19,383 bases of DNA, taken from assembly GCA_035530195.1 (NCBI GenBank), contig DATKVG010000062.1, positions 1 to 19,383 of the forward strand, given 5' to 3'. The stretch's first letter is position 1. The number at the start of each line of letters is the position of its first letter. The notes beneath the pieces were generated by a model. That model ran no database searches. It was not told the DNA's origin and was given only the letters and a program-made list of their open reading frames with translations. The position numbers and the translations under genes are program-made. This document shows positions 1-6,439 of this stretch, piece by piece. The stretch comes from JAPLKX01 sp035530195 (GTDB taxonomy: Bacteria; Hydrogenedentota; Hydrogenedentia; Hydrogenedentales; SLHB01).

Positions 1-102
1 AATACCCGGGGGATTCCCACGTCGCGCTGGACTCGGGCTCTTGCATTAAGAGTAGAAGCCATGTGCCAGCGCTCCTCGGAATGACACCTTCGGGCGCCTT
101 TT

Positions 103-123
103 GGTTGCGGCGCCGCCGCAACC
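103..123. repeat. Perfect 21-nt palindrome (9-bp stem, 3-nt loop)
   Basis: GGTTGCGGC and GCCGCAACC pair perfectly around the loop GCC. No T-run follows, so it is not a classical terminator. Several other intergenic sites in the window share the same 9-3-9 geometry with different sequences. Confidence 0.6.
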
Positions 124-148
124 AGAACCAACATGGGCACACCCCGTT

Positions 149-199
149 GGGACGCCTCCCGGCCACGCCAAAGGCGTGGTGGGAGGTGTCCCTTTTTTT
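149..199 (+). terminator. Long GC-rich hairpin with T7 tail
   Basis: Bases 149-169 pair with 173-192 around an AAA loop, giving about 20 base pairs with two G-U pairs and one bulged G. Seven T follow at 193-199. On the plus strand this has the form of an intrinsic terminator, presumably for a gene to the left of the window. It is also one half of a mirrored pair with 227-268, so it may be a mobile palindromic repeat doing terminator duty. Confidence 0.6.
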
Positions 200-220
200 C
201 AACATGCCCGCCTTGCCAAC

Positions 221-268
221 AAAAGTGGGACACCCCACCACGCGCCACGCGTGGCCGGGGGGCGTCCC
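221..268 (-). terminator. Mirror-image hairpin terminator for the lipid kinase operon
   Basis: Bases 227-268 form an imperfect palindrome that is an inverted copy, with a few changes, of the hairpin at 149-192. Read on the minus strand it is followed by a short T-rich stretch (complement of AAAA at 221-224). It therefore lies in the right orientation to stop transcripts leaving the purO-purB-lipid kinase operon. The T-run is short, so termination efficiency is uncertain. Confidence 0.5.
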
Positions 269-320
269 AGGCGGATGCAAAGTCTTGCGCGCCGCAACAA
301 GAAATTGAAGGTTAGTAGTA

Positions 321-373
321 CAAAGAGCACAAAGAGAAGAGATTTATTCTTTGAGTTCTTTGCGTTCTTTGTG
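321..373. repeat. 9-nt tandem repeat (TTCTTTGNG x3) facing CAAAGAG units
   Basis: Three perfect-length 9-nt units lie at 347-355, 356-364 and 365-373: TTCTTTGAG, TTCTTTGCG and TTCTTTGTG. On the left, ACAAAGAG units (from 320 and 329) run in the opposite sense, so the whole stretch can fold into an imperfect long hairpin. It starts 10 bases past the lipid kinase stop codon. I see no coding sense; it may be a 3'-end structure or a dispersed repeat. Confidence 0.5.
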
Positions 374-383
374 GCAAAAAGGA

Positions 384-1448
384 TCAATTGGCGGTGGGCT
401 CGACCGGCGGTTTATTCGCCTCTTCCGCCTGTTTCTTGGCCTCTTCGAGTTCTTTTTGCGCGAGTTCTTTTCTTGCGGCGCGCGTTTCTTCTTCGGCGGA
501 TTCATGGAGCGGGCTCGCGGTGACGATATTGAGCGCCTTGGGCACGACTTCGATCGCCGCCGGCAACTGCCCGGGCTGCTCGCCATCCAAATTGATGAGC
601 ACCGTCGTGTCACTCCGGATCGTGATGCGCGACGCCGGGAAATACTTCACCTGGTCGGGATAATCCGTCAACCGGCCCTTGTAAATGGCCGGCAGGTGCG
701 TGAGGCAGAACATCCGGCTCGTGTTCCCGATCACGTACACGTCGAACACCCCGTCGTCGATCTGCGCGTTCGGCGCCACGTGCATGCCGCCCCCGTCGTA
801 CTGGCCTTTGGCGATGATCACGTCCCGGCACACCTGGTCGAGCTGGTACCCGTCGATCTCGATCTCGAGAAACGGCGGCTCGTACGTGGCCAGCGTCGCC
901 AGCGTGCCCCACATGTACGAAAACAGCCCGCCGTACTTCTTGGTCGTCCGGTTCACGCGATCGACTACCGCACCGCCCATCCCGACGTGGCACGTGTTGA
1001 TAAAGTACAGAAAGCTCTGGCCGACGCCGCCCGGCAGCGTGAACGTCACCCGCCCCAGGTCCGCCGCCACCACCCTGTCGCCCACCAGGTGCGGGATCGC
1101 CTCACGCCCTTTGGGAATCCGCAGCGTCCGCGCCAAATCCGAACCCGTCCCCAGCGGCATAATGGCCATAGCCGCCCGCGGATTGATCGGAAGAAACCCG
1201 TCAAAAAACCCGTTGATAACCTCGTGGTGCGTCCCGTCGCCGCCCACGCTGATGATGCGCTCGCACCCCTCGCGGAGCGCCTGCCGCACCAGTTCGGTAG
1301 CGTGCCCCGGCCGTTCGGTTCGCAGAAACGTGAAATCGCCCACCATCTCTTCGATCAGTTTGGCGATCTCCGGCCAATGCCGCGCCGCCCGCCCGTTGCC
1401 CGAATACGGATTAACCACCGCGGCTATTTTATGTGTGCCTTTTACCAT
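384..1448 (-). CDS. Diacylglycerol/lipid kinase family protein (YegS/DgkB-like)
   Basis: A 354-residue cytoplasmic or membrane-associated kinase of the DAGK catalytic family, which phosphorylates diacylglycerol, sphingoid bases or related lipids using ATP. The N-terminus has the family opening VVNPYSGNG (residues 11-19). The nucleotide-binding GGDGT motif is at 69-73 and PLGTGSDLARTL at 98-109, a classic family block. The body is followed by a charged Ala/Glu/Lys-rich tail from about residue 310 that looks like a coiled coil or disordered extension and is not part of the usual fold. The start is the first ATG after an in-frame TGA two codons upstream; the ribosome site is weak. It lies 40 bases after purB and is probably its operon partner. 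The substrate lipid cannot be read from sequence, and it has no obvious link to purine synthesis. Confidence 0.9.
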   Translation of the reverse strand: MVKGTHKIAAVVNPYSGNGRAARHWPEIAKLIEEMVGDFTFLRTERPGHATELVRQALREGCERIISVGGDGTHHEVINGFFDGFLPINPRAAMAIMPLGTGSDLARTLRIPKGREAIPHLVGDRVVAADLGRVTFTLPGGVGQSFLYFINTCHVGMGGAVVDRVNRTTKKYGGLFSYMWGTLATLATYEPPFLEIEIDGYQLDQVCRDVIIAKGQYDGGGMHVAPNAQIDDGVFDVYVIGNTSRMFCLTHLPAIYKGRLTDYPDQVKYFPASRITIRSDTTVLINLDGEQPGQLPAAIEVVPKALNIVTASPLHESAEEETRAARKELAQKELEEAKKQAEEANKPPVEPTAN

Positions 1449-1462
1449 CGCTCACTGTTATT

Positions 1463-1483
1463 GTGCCGGCGTCTCGCCCGCAC
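1463..1483. repeat. 9-3-9 palindrome in the purB-lipid kinase gap (one mismatch)
   Basis: GTGCCGGCG (1463-1471) pairs with CGCCCGCAC (1475-1483) around TCT, with one mismatched pair. Read on the minus strand its first arm is GTGCGGGCG, identical to the first arm of the palindrome at 5422-5442, and the second arms differ at one base. The two are therefore probably copies of one dispersed repeat. It fills the short gap between purB and the lipid kinase. Confidence 0.55.
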
Positions 1484-1488
1484 ATTTT

Positions 1489-2919
1489 TTACACCCGCAC
1501 GTCCGATCGCCCGCCTAACGCCTCCTTGTTACGCTCGAGCACGGGTTCGACATAATCGCGCAAGAATTCGTCCACTTGTTCCGGCGCCCGGCCCACAAAC
1601 TCCTCCACCTTCATTATCTCATCAATCTCCGCCCGCGACATCCCGACCGCCGGGTCGCCCGCGAGCCTATCGAGCAGGTCGTTGTCCAGCCCTTCCTCCT
1701 TGACGCGCCCCGCCGCCGCCTGCGAATGACGCCGGATCACTTCGTGCACCTCCTGGCGGTCGCTACCTTTCCGGACACACGCCATCAGGATGTTTTCCGT
1801 CGCCATAAATGGCAGTTCCGCGCGAAGGCGCCGCTCAATCACCTTCGGATACACCACCGGGTTTTCCATAACATTCATATACAGGTTCAGAATTCCGTCC
1901 GCGGCCAGAAACGCCTCCGGAATGCTGATCCGCCGGATCGCCGAATCGTCCAGCGTCCTCTCGAACCACTGCACGGCCGACGTAAACTCCGAGTGGAGCG
2001 GCGCCGCCATCAGGTACCGCGCCAGCGAACATGCGCGCTCGCACCGCATCGGGTTGCGCTTGTACGCCATCGCGCTGCTCCCGACCTGCTTGGACTCGAA
2101 CGGCTCCTCGACCTCCTTCAGGTTCTGCAGCAGCCGCATGTCCGTCGCCCATTTGTGGACACTCTCGCCAATTCCCGCCAGCGCCCGCAGCACGTGCGTA
2201 TCCACTTTCCGCGGATACGTCTGCCCCGTGACCGGGTAGGACTGTTTGAAACCAAGTTTCTCCGCGACAAGCTGGTCGAGCCGCCGGACCTTTTCATGAT
2301 CACCGTCAAACAGCGCCAGGAACGACGCCTGCGTGCCCGTCGTACCTTTGACGCCCCGGCACCTGAGCCGGTCGATTGTCGCCTCGACGTCCTCGACGTC
2401 CATCAGCACGTCCTGCGCCCAAAGACACGCCCGCTTCCCCATCGTCACCACCTGCGCGGGCTGGTAATGCGTAAACCCCAGCGCCGGCAGCGCCTTCCAC
2501 TTCCGCGCAAAATCCGCAAGCCGCTCGAGCACGTTCACCGCCTTCGCCAGCACGATCTCGAGCCCTTCCCGCATCAGGATCAAATCGGTGTTGTCGCCCA
2601 CGTAGCAACTCGTCGCGCCCAAATGAATGATGGGCCGCGCGGCCGGTGCGGCAAGCCCGTACGCATGGATGTGCGCCATCACGTCGTGGCGCATCTCCCG
2701 CTCGAACTTGGCCGCCGCCTCGAAGTCAATATCATCGACGTGCGCCCGCATCTGCTCGAGTTGCTCGTCCGTAATCGGCAGCCCAAGTTGCTTCTCCGCC
2801 TCCGCCAGCGCAATCCAGCAGCGCCGCCACGTCGAGAATTTTTTCTGCGCGCCCCACAACCGCGCCATTTCGTGCGTGGCAAACCGCTCCACCAGCGGGC
2901 TGACGTATTCGTTGCTCAT
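1489..2919 (-). CDS. purB: Adenylosuccinate lyase, eukaryote-like type
   Basis: A 476-residue cytoplasmic homotetramer-type enzyme of the fumarase/aspartase superfamily. It cleaves SAICAR to AICAR and adenylosuccinate to AMP, releasing fumarate each time. HDVMAH (78-83) and FTHYQPAQ (149-156) carry the conserved histidines. The signature loop GSSAMAYKRNP (280-290) carries the catalytic serine; the usual proline after Met is alanine here. GTTGTQASF (192-200), VQWFERTLDDSA (316-327) and VVYPKVIERR further on match animal ADSL more closely than E. coli PurB as I remember those sequences. The chosen ATG has GGAAAGG 9-10 bases upstream and begins the conserved N-terminus; an upstream in-frame ATG at 2988 would overlap purO. 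It lies 16 bases after the purO stop, so the two are co-transcribed. Confidence 0.95.
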   Translation of the reverse strand: MSNEYVSPLVERFATHEMARLWGAQKKFSTWRRCWIALAEAEKQLGLPITDEQLEQMRAHVDDIDFEAAAKFEREMRHDVMAHIHAYGLAAPAARPIIHLGATSCYVGDNTDLILMREGLEIVLAKAVNVLERLADFARKWKALPALGFTHYQPAQVVTMGKRACLWAQDVLMDVEDVEATIDRLRCRGVKGTTGTQASFLALFDGDHEKVRRLDQLVAEKLGFKQSYPVTGQTYPRKVDTHVLRALAGIGESVHKWATDMRLLQNLKEVEEPFESKQVGSSAMAYKRNPMRCERACSLARYLMAAPLHSEFTSAVQWFERTLDDSAIRRISIPEAFLAADGILNLYMNVMENPVVYPKVIERRLRAELPFMATENILMACVRKGSDRQEVHEVIRRHSQAAAGRVKEEGLDNDLLDRLAGDPAVGMSRAEIDEIMKVEEFVGRAPEQVDEFLRDYVEPVLERNKEALGGRSDVRV

Positions 2920-2935
2920 TTGCGCGCCCTTTCCA

Positions 2936-3574
2936 TCACGCATCCTTCGCGGCCAGTTCAAATCCCCCCTCGACGGCCATCGCCGCAACCGCCGTCACCG
3001 GGTTCTCCCGCTGGGCAAAAATGCCCCGCCGCAGGACAAACTCGCACGCGTCCGCCGCGCTGGCCGCGTCATAATGGCCGCTCTGCGAATCTGCTACCCG
3101 GTTCTCCTCGTACGTCGCCACGTAAAAAAACTTCCCCGCCTCGAGTGGCATCCGCCGCACCTCGAGCCCGTCGTGCCGCACGATCGCCAGCCAGCCCGAC
3201 CCGTCGCGCCGGTCGGCCACCGCGCTGATCCGCGGCGTGTTCAGGTGGTCCTTCTCGTAGTCGAGCAGGATCGATGCCGACACCAGTGCGTCCCGCACCG
3301 GCATTCCGGCGTCGATCTTCTCCGCGATGGGATCGGTCTGGCTGCCGTTCGTTACCACCGCCACGTTCCCACCCGCAACCAGCCGTGCGCAGTTGTATGC
3401 GATGTACGGGTTCCGCTGGACGTCCACCTCGTGTCCCGGTTTCGGAACTATGCTCACCTTGTCGCCTGCCACTACCGCCATCCGGTTTGGGAAACTCCGG
3501 CTCGAAACCCGGTATGAGGCGCAAAGGCGGCCATTTTTCGTAATGGCAACACTGACAATTCGGCCAATATACAT
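2936..3574 (-). CDS. purO: IMP cyclohydrolase, archaeal PurO type
   Basis: A 212-residue protein matching the PurO family (IMP cyclohydrolase, Pfam IMP_cyclohyd), which closes the ring of FAICAR to give IMP, the last step of de novo purine synthesis. Family hallmarks are the N-terminal MYIGR, the block YRVSSRSFPNR (21-31), NGSQTDPI (76-83) and DYEKDHLNTPRI (105-116). The length is close to archaeal PurO (about 200 residues). The start was set at the ATG encoding MYIGR, which has GGAAGG about 10 bases upstream; a longer in-frame start at 3640 lies inside the promoter spacer region and is unlikely. Most bacteria use the C-terminal or N-terminal domains of bifunctional PurH instead, so a separate AICAR transformylase must be encoded elsewhere. 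It is the first gene of the operon with purB and the lipid kinase. Confidence 0.92.
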   Translation of the reverse strand: MYIGRIVSVAITKNGRLCASYRVSSRSFPNRMAVVAGDKVSIVPKPGHEVDVQRNPYIAYNCARLVAGGNVAVVTNGSQTDPIAEKIDAGMPVRDALVSASILLDYEKDHLNTPRISAVADRRDGSGWLAIVRHDGLEVRRMPLEAGKFFYVATYEENRVADSQSGHYDAASAADACEFVLRRGIFAQRENPVTAVAAMAVEGGFELAAKDA

Positions 3575-3642
3575 TCTCAAAAACCTTCCGAGATGCTGGT
3601 GGAACAGTTCCCGTCCCGCAACCCTCAGCACGTTGACCACCT

Positions 3643-3672
3643 ATTATAGTAAAAACATCTCAACCGCGCCAA
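3643..3672 (-). promoter_or_regulatory. Sigma70-type promoter of the purO-purB operon
   Basis: On the minus strand TTGGCG (3672-3667) and a perfect TATAAT (3648-3643) are separated by 18 bases, about 70 bases upstream of the purO start. The region is distinctly AT-richer than its surroundings. Confidence 0.65.
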
Positions 3673-3793
3673 CATCATTCCATCTATTAAAACCCGCGAC
3701 ACACTCCCGGGAATGCCCAAAATGGCGCCTCAATTCTTATTTGTCCTATAGATAACTATTCACCACATACTCCATTTCTGTGCGACCGCCGCC

Positions 3794-5248
3794 CTACTTC
3801 ACAATATAGCCCGCCCCGATCGCGTCCCCCGTGGTGTCCACCCACTCCGCCAGCAGGCCCCTGTGCCGTTTCAGTTCCGCCTCGAACTCCACGTTCCCGG
3901 CCACATTGTTCATTTCCCCCGGGTCGTTCTTGAGGTCCGTGAACTGGTCGCGGTTCCGCCCCGACTCGTACACGCAGTACTTGAACCGATCCGACCGGAT
4001 CATCCGCGCATTCTGGCTCTCGACCACCATGTGGCGGCGCCACGGCACGTCCTTGCGTTCTGCCAGCGGCCGCACGCTCGAACCCGGCCGGCCCGCCGGC
4101 ACGTCAATCCCCGCATAGTCGCACAGCGTCGGGAGCAGATCGAGCCCGTTCGACACCAGGTGCACGTCATCGATTCCGCCCGCCTCAATCCGTCCTTTCC
4201 AGTTCATGATGAAGGGAATCCGCACCGCTTCCTCGTACAGGATTGACTTGTGCTCGAGCTTATGCGCGGAGTCGTGGTCGCCATGGTCGCTCGTGAACAC
4301 GATCAATGTGTTGTCTTCAAGCCCGGCGGCCGTCAGCCCCGCCAGCACAATCCCGATCTCGCGATCCACCATCTCCGTCAGCCGGCAATACGCCCAGCGG
4401 TGAAGCCGCCAGTCGTCCTCCGTCCAGTTTTGCCGGACCCACGACCGGAACGGGCGGACCTCGGTGTAGTCCAGTGTAATGCCTTCCGGCTCGTTTTGCG
4501 GAACGTTGTGGTTGGGCGGCAGTGGGGGGCAATTCCGCTGGACAAACTCGTGCAGGTCGCCGCTCGCCCGCGCCTTGTCCAGCACCTGCTCGCAGGTTCG
4601 CGAATCGAGGTTGCCGGTGTTTTGCCCGCCGTGCGCCCGCGCATGCGCGTTGATGGCCATGTAACAGATGTCGTGCGGGTTGATGAACGAGGCAAAAAGG
4701 AAGAACGGCCTGTCATGCGCCGCGCGTGCGCGCCCCTTGATGAACTCGGCGCACGCCCGCGCCAGCCCCTCCCGGCTGTCGCCTGTCAGGTTGCGGTAAC
4801 CGATCTCGCGGAGGTCGCGCATTCGCTTTGGAAAATGCGTCTTGCCCCCGAACACCGTTTCATACCCGGCGTTGCGCAGCACGTTGCCCAGCGAGTTGCG
4901 GATCATGTCTTCCGTCACGGCGGCCGAGTCCGTGTCCTCGTTCTGGTTCATGCCGATCGCGCTGGGCATGAGGCCCGTCTGCAAGCTGAACCGGCTCGGC
5001 ACGCACACCGGATTCGTCGCGTAAGCCCGCTCGAACCGGACGCCCGACGCCGCCAGCCGGTCCATCGCCGGCGTCTGCAAATTAGGGTTCCCCGCGCAAC
5101 TCAACATGGCGGCCGACTGCTGGTCCGTCATGATGAACAGGATGTTGGGCCCGGCCGTGGAAGCCGCCCGCGCCCCGCTCCCGGCCACCAACCCCGCCGT
5201 GCCCAACGCTGATGCCGCCAAAAACTCCCGCCGGTTCAGTTTCTTCAT
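3794..5248 (-). CDS. Tat-exported S1-family sulfatase
   Basis: A 484-residue sulfatase of the alkaline-phosphatase superfamily, which hydrolyses sulfate esters outside the cytoplasm. A twin-arginine signal (NRREFLAASALG, residues 5-16) is followed by a hydrophobic stretch and a likely cleavage near ARA-A at about 29. TDQQ (41-44) supplies metal ligands. CVPSR (82-86) is the Cys-type signature whose cysteine is converted to formylglycine. K136 and H138 in GGKTHF, H192 in NPHD and TSDHGD (319-324) complete the metal and active-site set. No formylglycine-generating enzyme is in the window, so maturation must be supplied in trans. The start has AAGGAG 8-9 bases upstream; a longer frame to 5356 would put 36 non-signal residues before the Tat motif. 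The substrate (glycan or small sulfate ester) is not identifiable here. Confidence 0.93.
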   Translation of the reverse strand: MKKLNRREFLAASALGTAGLVAGSGARAASTAGPNILFIMTDQQSAAMLSCAGNPNLQTPAMDRLAASGVRFERAYATNPVCVPSRFSLQTGLMPSAIGMNQNEDTDSAAVTEDMIRNSLGNVLRNAGYETVFGGKTHFPKRMRDLREIGYRNLTGDSREGLARACAEFIKGRARAAHDRPFFLFASFINPHDICYMAINAHARAHGGQNTGNLDSRTCEQVLDKARASGDLHEFVQRNCPPLPPNHNVPQNEPEGITLDYTEVRPFRSWVRQNWTEDDWRLHRWAYCRLTEMVDREIGIVLAGLTAAGLEDNTLIVFTSDHGDHDSAHKLEHKSILYEEAVRIPFIMNWKGRIEAGGIDDVHLVSNGLDLLPTLCDYAGIDVPAGRPGSSVRPLAERKDVPWRRHMVVESQNARMIRSDRFKYCVYESGRNRDQFTDLKNDPGEMNNVAGNVEFEAELKRHRGLLAEWVDTTGDAIGAGYIVK

Positions 5249-5269
5249 GTGGTGTCTCCTTCGCACAAA

Positions 5270-5287
5270 GCGCAAGCAAGCTTGCGC
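5270..5287 (-). other. Short perfect hairpin in the sulfatase leader
   Basis: GCGCAAG (5270-5276) pairs perfectly with CTTGCGC (5281-5287) around CAAG, just upstream of the sulfatase ribosome site. It could influence translation or be a dispersed repeat; nothing decides between these. Confidence 0.4.
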
Positions 5288-5300
5288 ACTCCATACCGCA

Positions 5301-5325
5301 AAAATACCGGAAGTGCCGGTGTTTT
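5301..5325. terminator. Symmetric A-stem-T hairpin, terminator- or attenuator-like
   Basis: AAAATACCGG (5301-5310) pairs with CCGGTGTTTT (5316-5325) around AAGTG, giving 10 base pairs with one T-G pair. A T-run follows on the plus strand (5322-5327) and A-runs read as T on the minus strand, so the element can act in both directions. It lies 53-77 bases before the sulfatase start, where it would act as an attenuator if transcription begins further upstream. Confidence 0.4.
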
Positions 5326-5421
5326 TTCGAATAGGCGTGCACAGAGGTCTCCCCAAATCATCAAAGCCATCCAGGATTTCGGCCCCGCCTGCTGAAGCTC
5401 GTCAGATTTACTCTGATTGTG

Positions 5422-5442
5422 GTGCGGGCGTCCCGCCTGCAC
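5422..5442. repeat. 9-3-9 palindrome GTGCGGGCG-TCC-CGCCTGCAC
   Basis: The nine-base arms pair fully, with one G-T wobble, around a three-base loop. One arm is shared exactly with the palindrome at 1463-1483 read on the other strand, so this is a second copy of a dispersed intergenic repeat. Confidence 0.55.
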
Positions 5443-5560
5443 TATCGGTCCTTATACGTCCTATTCGCCATTCAGCCCCCCTCAGCCAGGAAGAAATGTT
5501 ACCCTCCGCGTGTTCTTTGCTTAAAAGTTCCCGAACAGCCGTAGGGATGGAGCTTGTGCC

Positions 5561-6244
5561 ATGAAAACGTGTAAATGCTTGTGGCTCTTGGTTTTACTGG
5601 CATTCCTGCCCACCCGGGATGCCGCCGCGCACCGGCTCGTCCCCGACGACGGCACCCACACCACCGCCCAAACCGCCATATTCCTCGACGATCCCGGCCT
5701 CTCCCAAGTCGTCTACCATACCGTCACTCCACAATCCAACCACCTTTGGATCGCCTTCGACGCCGCATCCGGCCAAAACCTTTACTGGCAACTGGGCTTG
5801 CCGGCCATCCGCGGGCTCGAAAACTACCGCCCGACAGTTGTCGTTCTGGGGCCGGGTTTGCCGGATGTGGAGCTGCCGTTCCCAATCCCCGAAGGACTCG
5901 GCGGCATCATCCTGGACAGCACCGGCTTGCCCGCCGAATCCTTCAACGAACATTTCACCGGCACCCGCGATTGGATCCTCCACGAAGAAGACCGCGCCCT
6001 CACCCAGCCTGGCCGCTACTATATCGTCGCCTACCATCCCGACGGCACACCCGGAAAGTTTTGGCTGGCGGTCGGGCGCCGCGAGGCGTTCGGGCTGCGG
6101 GACATCCTCGATTACGCCGACGTCCTGGCCTTCGTCCGCCAGTACCACGAAGTCCAGGATCAAACCCTCCCCATTCTGCCCAACCTCCTCCTGCTGCTCT
6201 CCAAGCTCCTGCGGTTCTTCGCCAACATGTTCGGGCTCCGGTAA
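5561..6244 (+). CDS. Secreted protein of unknown function
   Basis: A 227-residue protein I cannot assign to a family. It has a clear Sec signal peptide (Lys-rich start, hydrophobic LWLLVLLAFL at 7-16, likely cleavage AAA-H at 23/24). The mature part is a compact beta-rich-looking domain with motifs HRLVPDDG (24-31), FDAASGQNLYWQLGLP and GRYYIVAYHPDG, without cysteines that would pair or recognisable catalytic residues. The C-terminus (about 201-227) is leucine-rich and hydrophobic, LPNLLLLLSKLLRFF, and could be a membrane anchor or amphipathic helix. The start has GGAG about 9 bases upstream. It stands alone between a divergent sulfatase and a palindrome; the next gene on the same strand is about 195 bases away. 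Confidence 0.75.
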   Translation: MKTCKCLWLLVLLAFLPTRDAAAHRLVPDDGTHTTAQTAIFLDDPGLSQVVYHTVTPQSNHLWIAFDAASGQNLYWQLGLPAIRGLENYRPTVVVLGPGLPDVELPFPIPEGLGGIILDSTGLPAESFNEHFTGTRDWILHEEDRALTQPGRYYIVAYHPDGTPGKFWLAVGRREAFGLRDILDYADVLAFVRQYHEVQDQTLPILPNLLLLLSKLLRFFANMFGLR

Positions 6245-6323
6245 GGAAGAATCAAGGTTTTCTGACAGAAGACCTGTCTCCAGCCACGTTTATCACAGAA
6301 TCAGCCTGACCTCAAAGAAGTAG

Positions 6324-6344
6324 CCCGACTTCGCCGAAGTCGGG
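6324..6344. repeat. Perfect 9-3-9 palindrome after the secreted orphan
   Basis: CCCGACTTC and GAAGTCGGG pair perfectly around GCC, 80 bases past the stop codon at 6244. No T-run follows, so it is a weak terminator candidate at best; it has the same geometry as the other short palindromes of the window. Confidence 0.55.
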
Positions 6345-6439
6345 TCGACCAAACCCGCGACTATACATCACAGTAGCCTCGCGGCCGGTCTTGTGGTAAT
6401 TTACCCGCAGGCGCAGTGCTACGTTGGGGAGTCCAGCCT

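Larger units (their letters stand above)
1..383. other. Gene-free left end rich in repeats and hairpins
   Basis: No reading frame here looks like a real protein; the open frames are short, overlap one another and give low-complexity Arg/Pro-rich translations. The stretch does hold structure, listed separately: a perfect 9-3-9 palindrome, two large mirror-image hairpins with T-rich tails, and a 9-nt tandem repeat next to the 3' end of the lipid kinase gene. Bases 1-102 show nothing I can name. Confidence 0.6.
5249..5560. other. Divergent intergenic region between sulfatase and secreted orphan
   Basis: About 310 bases between two divergently transcribed genes, with no convincing reading frame. 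It holds three inverted repeats, listed separately (5270-5287, 5301-5325, 5422-5442). The ribosome site GGAG at 5548-5551 serves the plus-strand gene. I could not identify a clear promoter for either gene; TATACG around 5453 has no matching -35. Confidence 0.5.

Noticed and set aside
351..1703. 450-codon open frame on the plus strand
   Set aside because: It lies antisense to the lipid kinase and the end of purB, whose motifs are unmistakable; the Arg/His/Pro-rich translation is a GC-rich shadow.
1576..3228. 550-codon plus-strand open frame
   Set aside because: It is opposite purB and purO and gives a low-complexity Arg/Pro/His-rich translation without domains.
6362..6402. TATACA and TTGTGGTAATTT as a promoter for the alpha/beta hydrolase
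   Set aside because: Neither has a partner box at an acceptable spacing, so no promoter is claimed.
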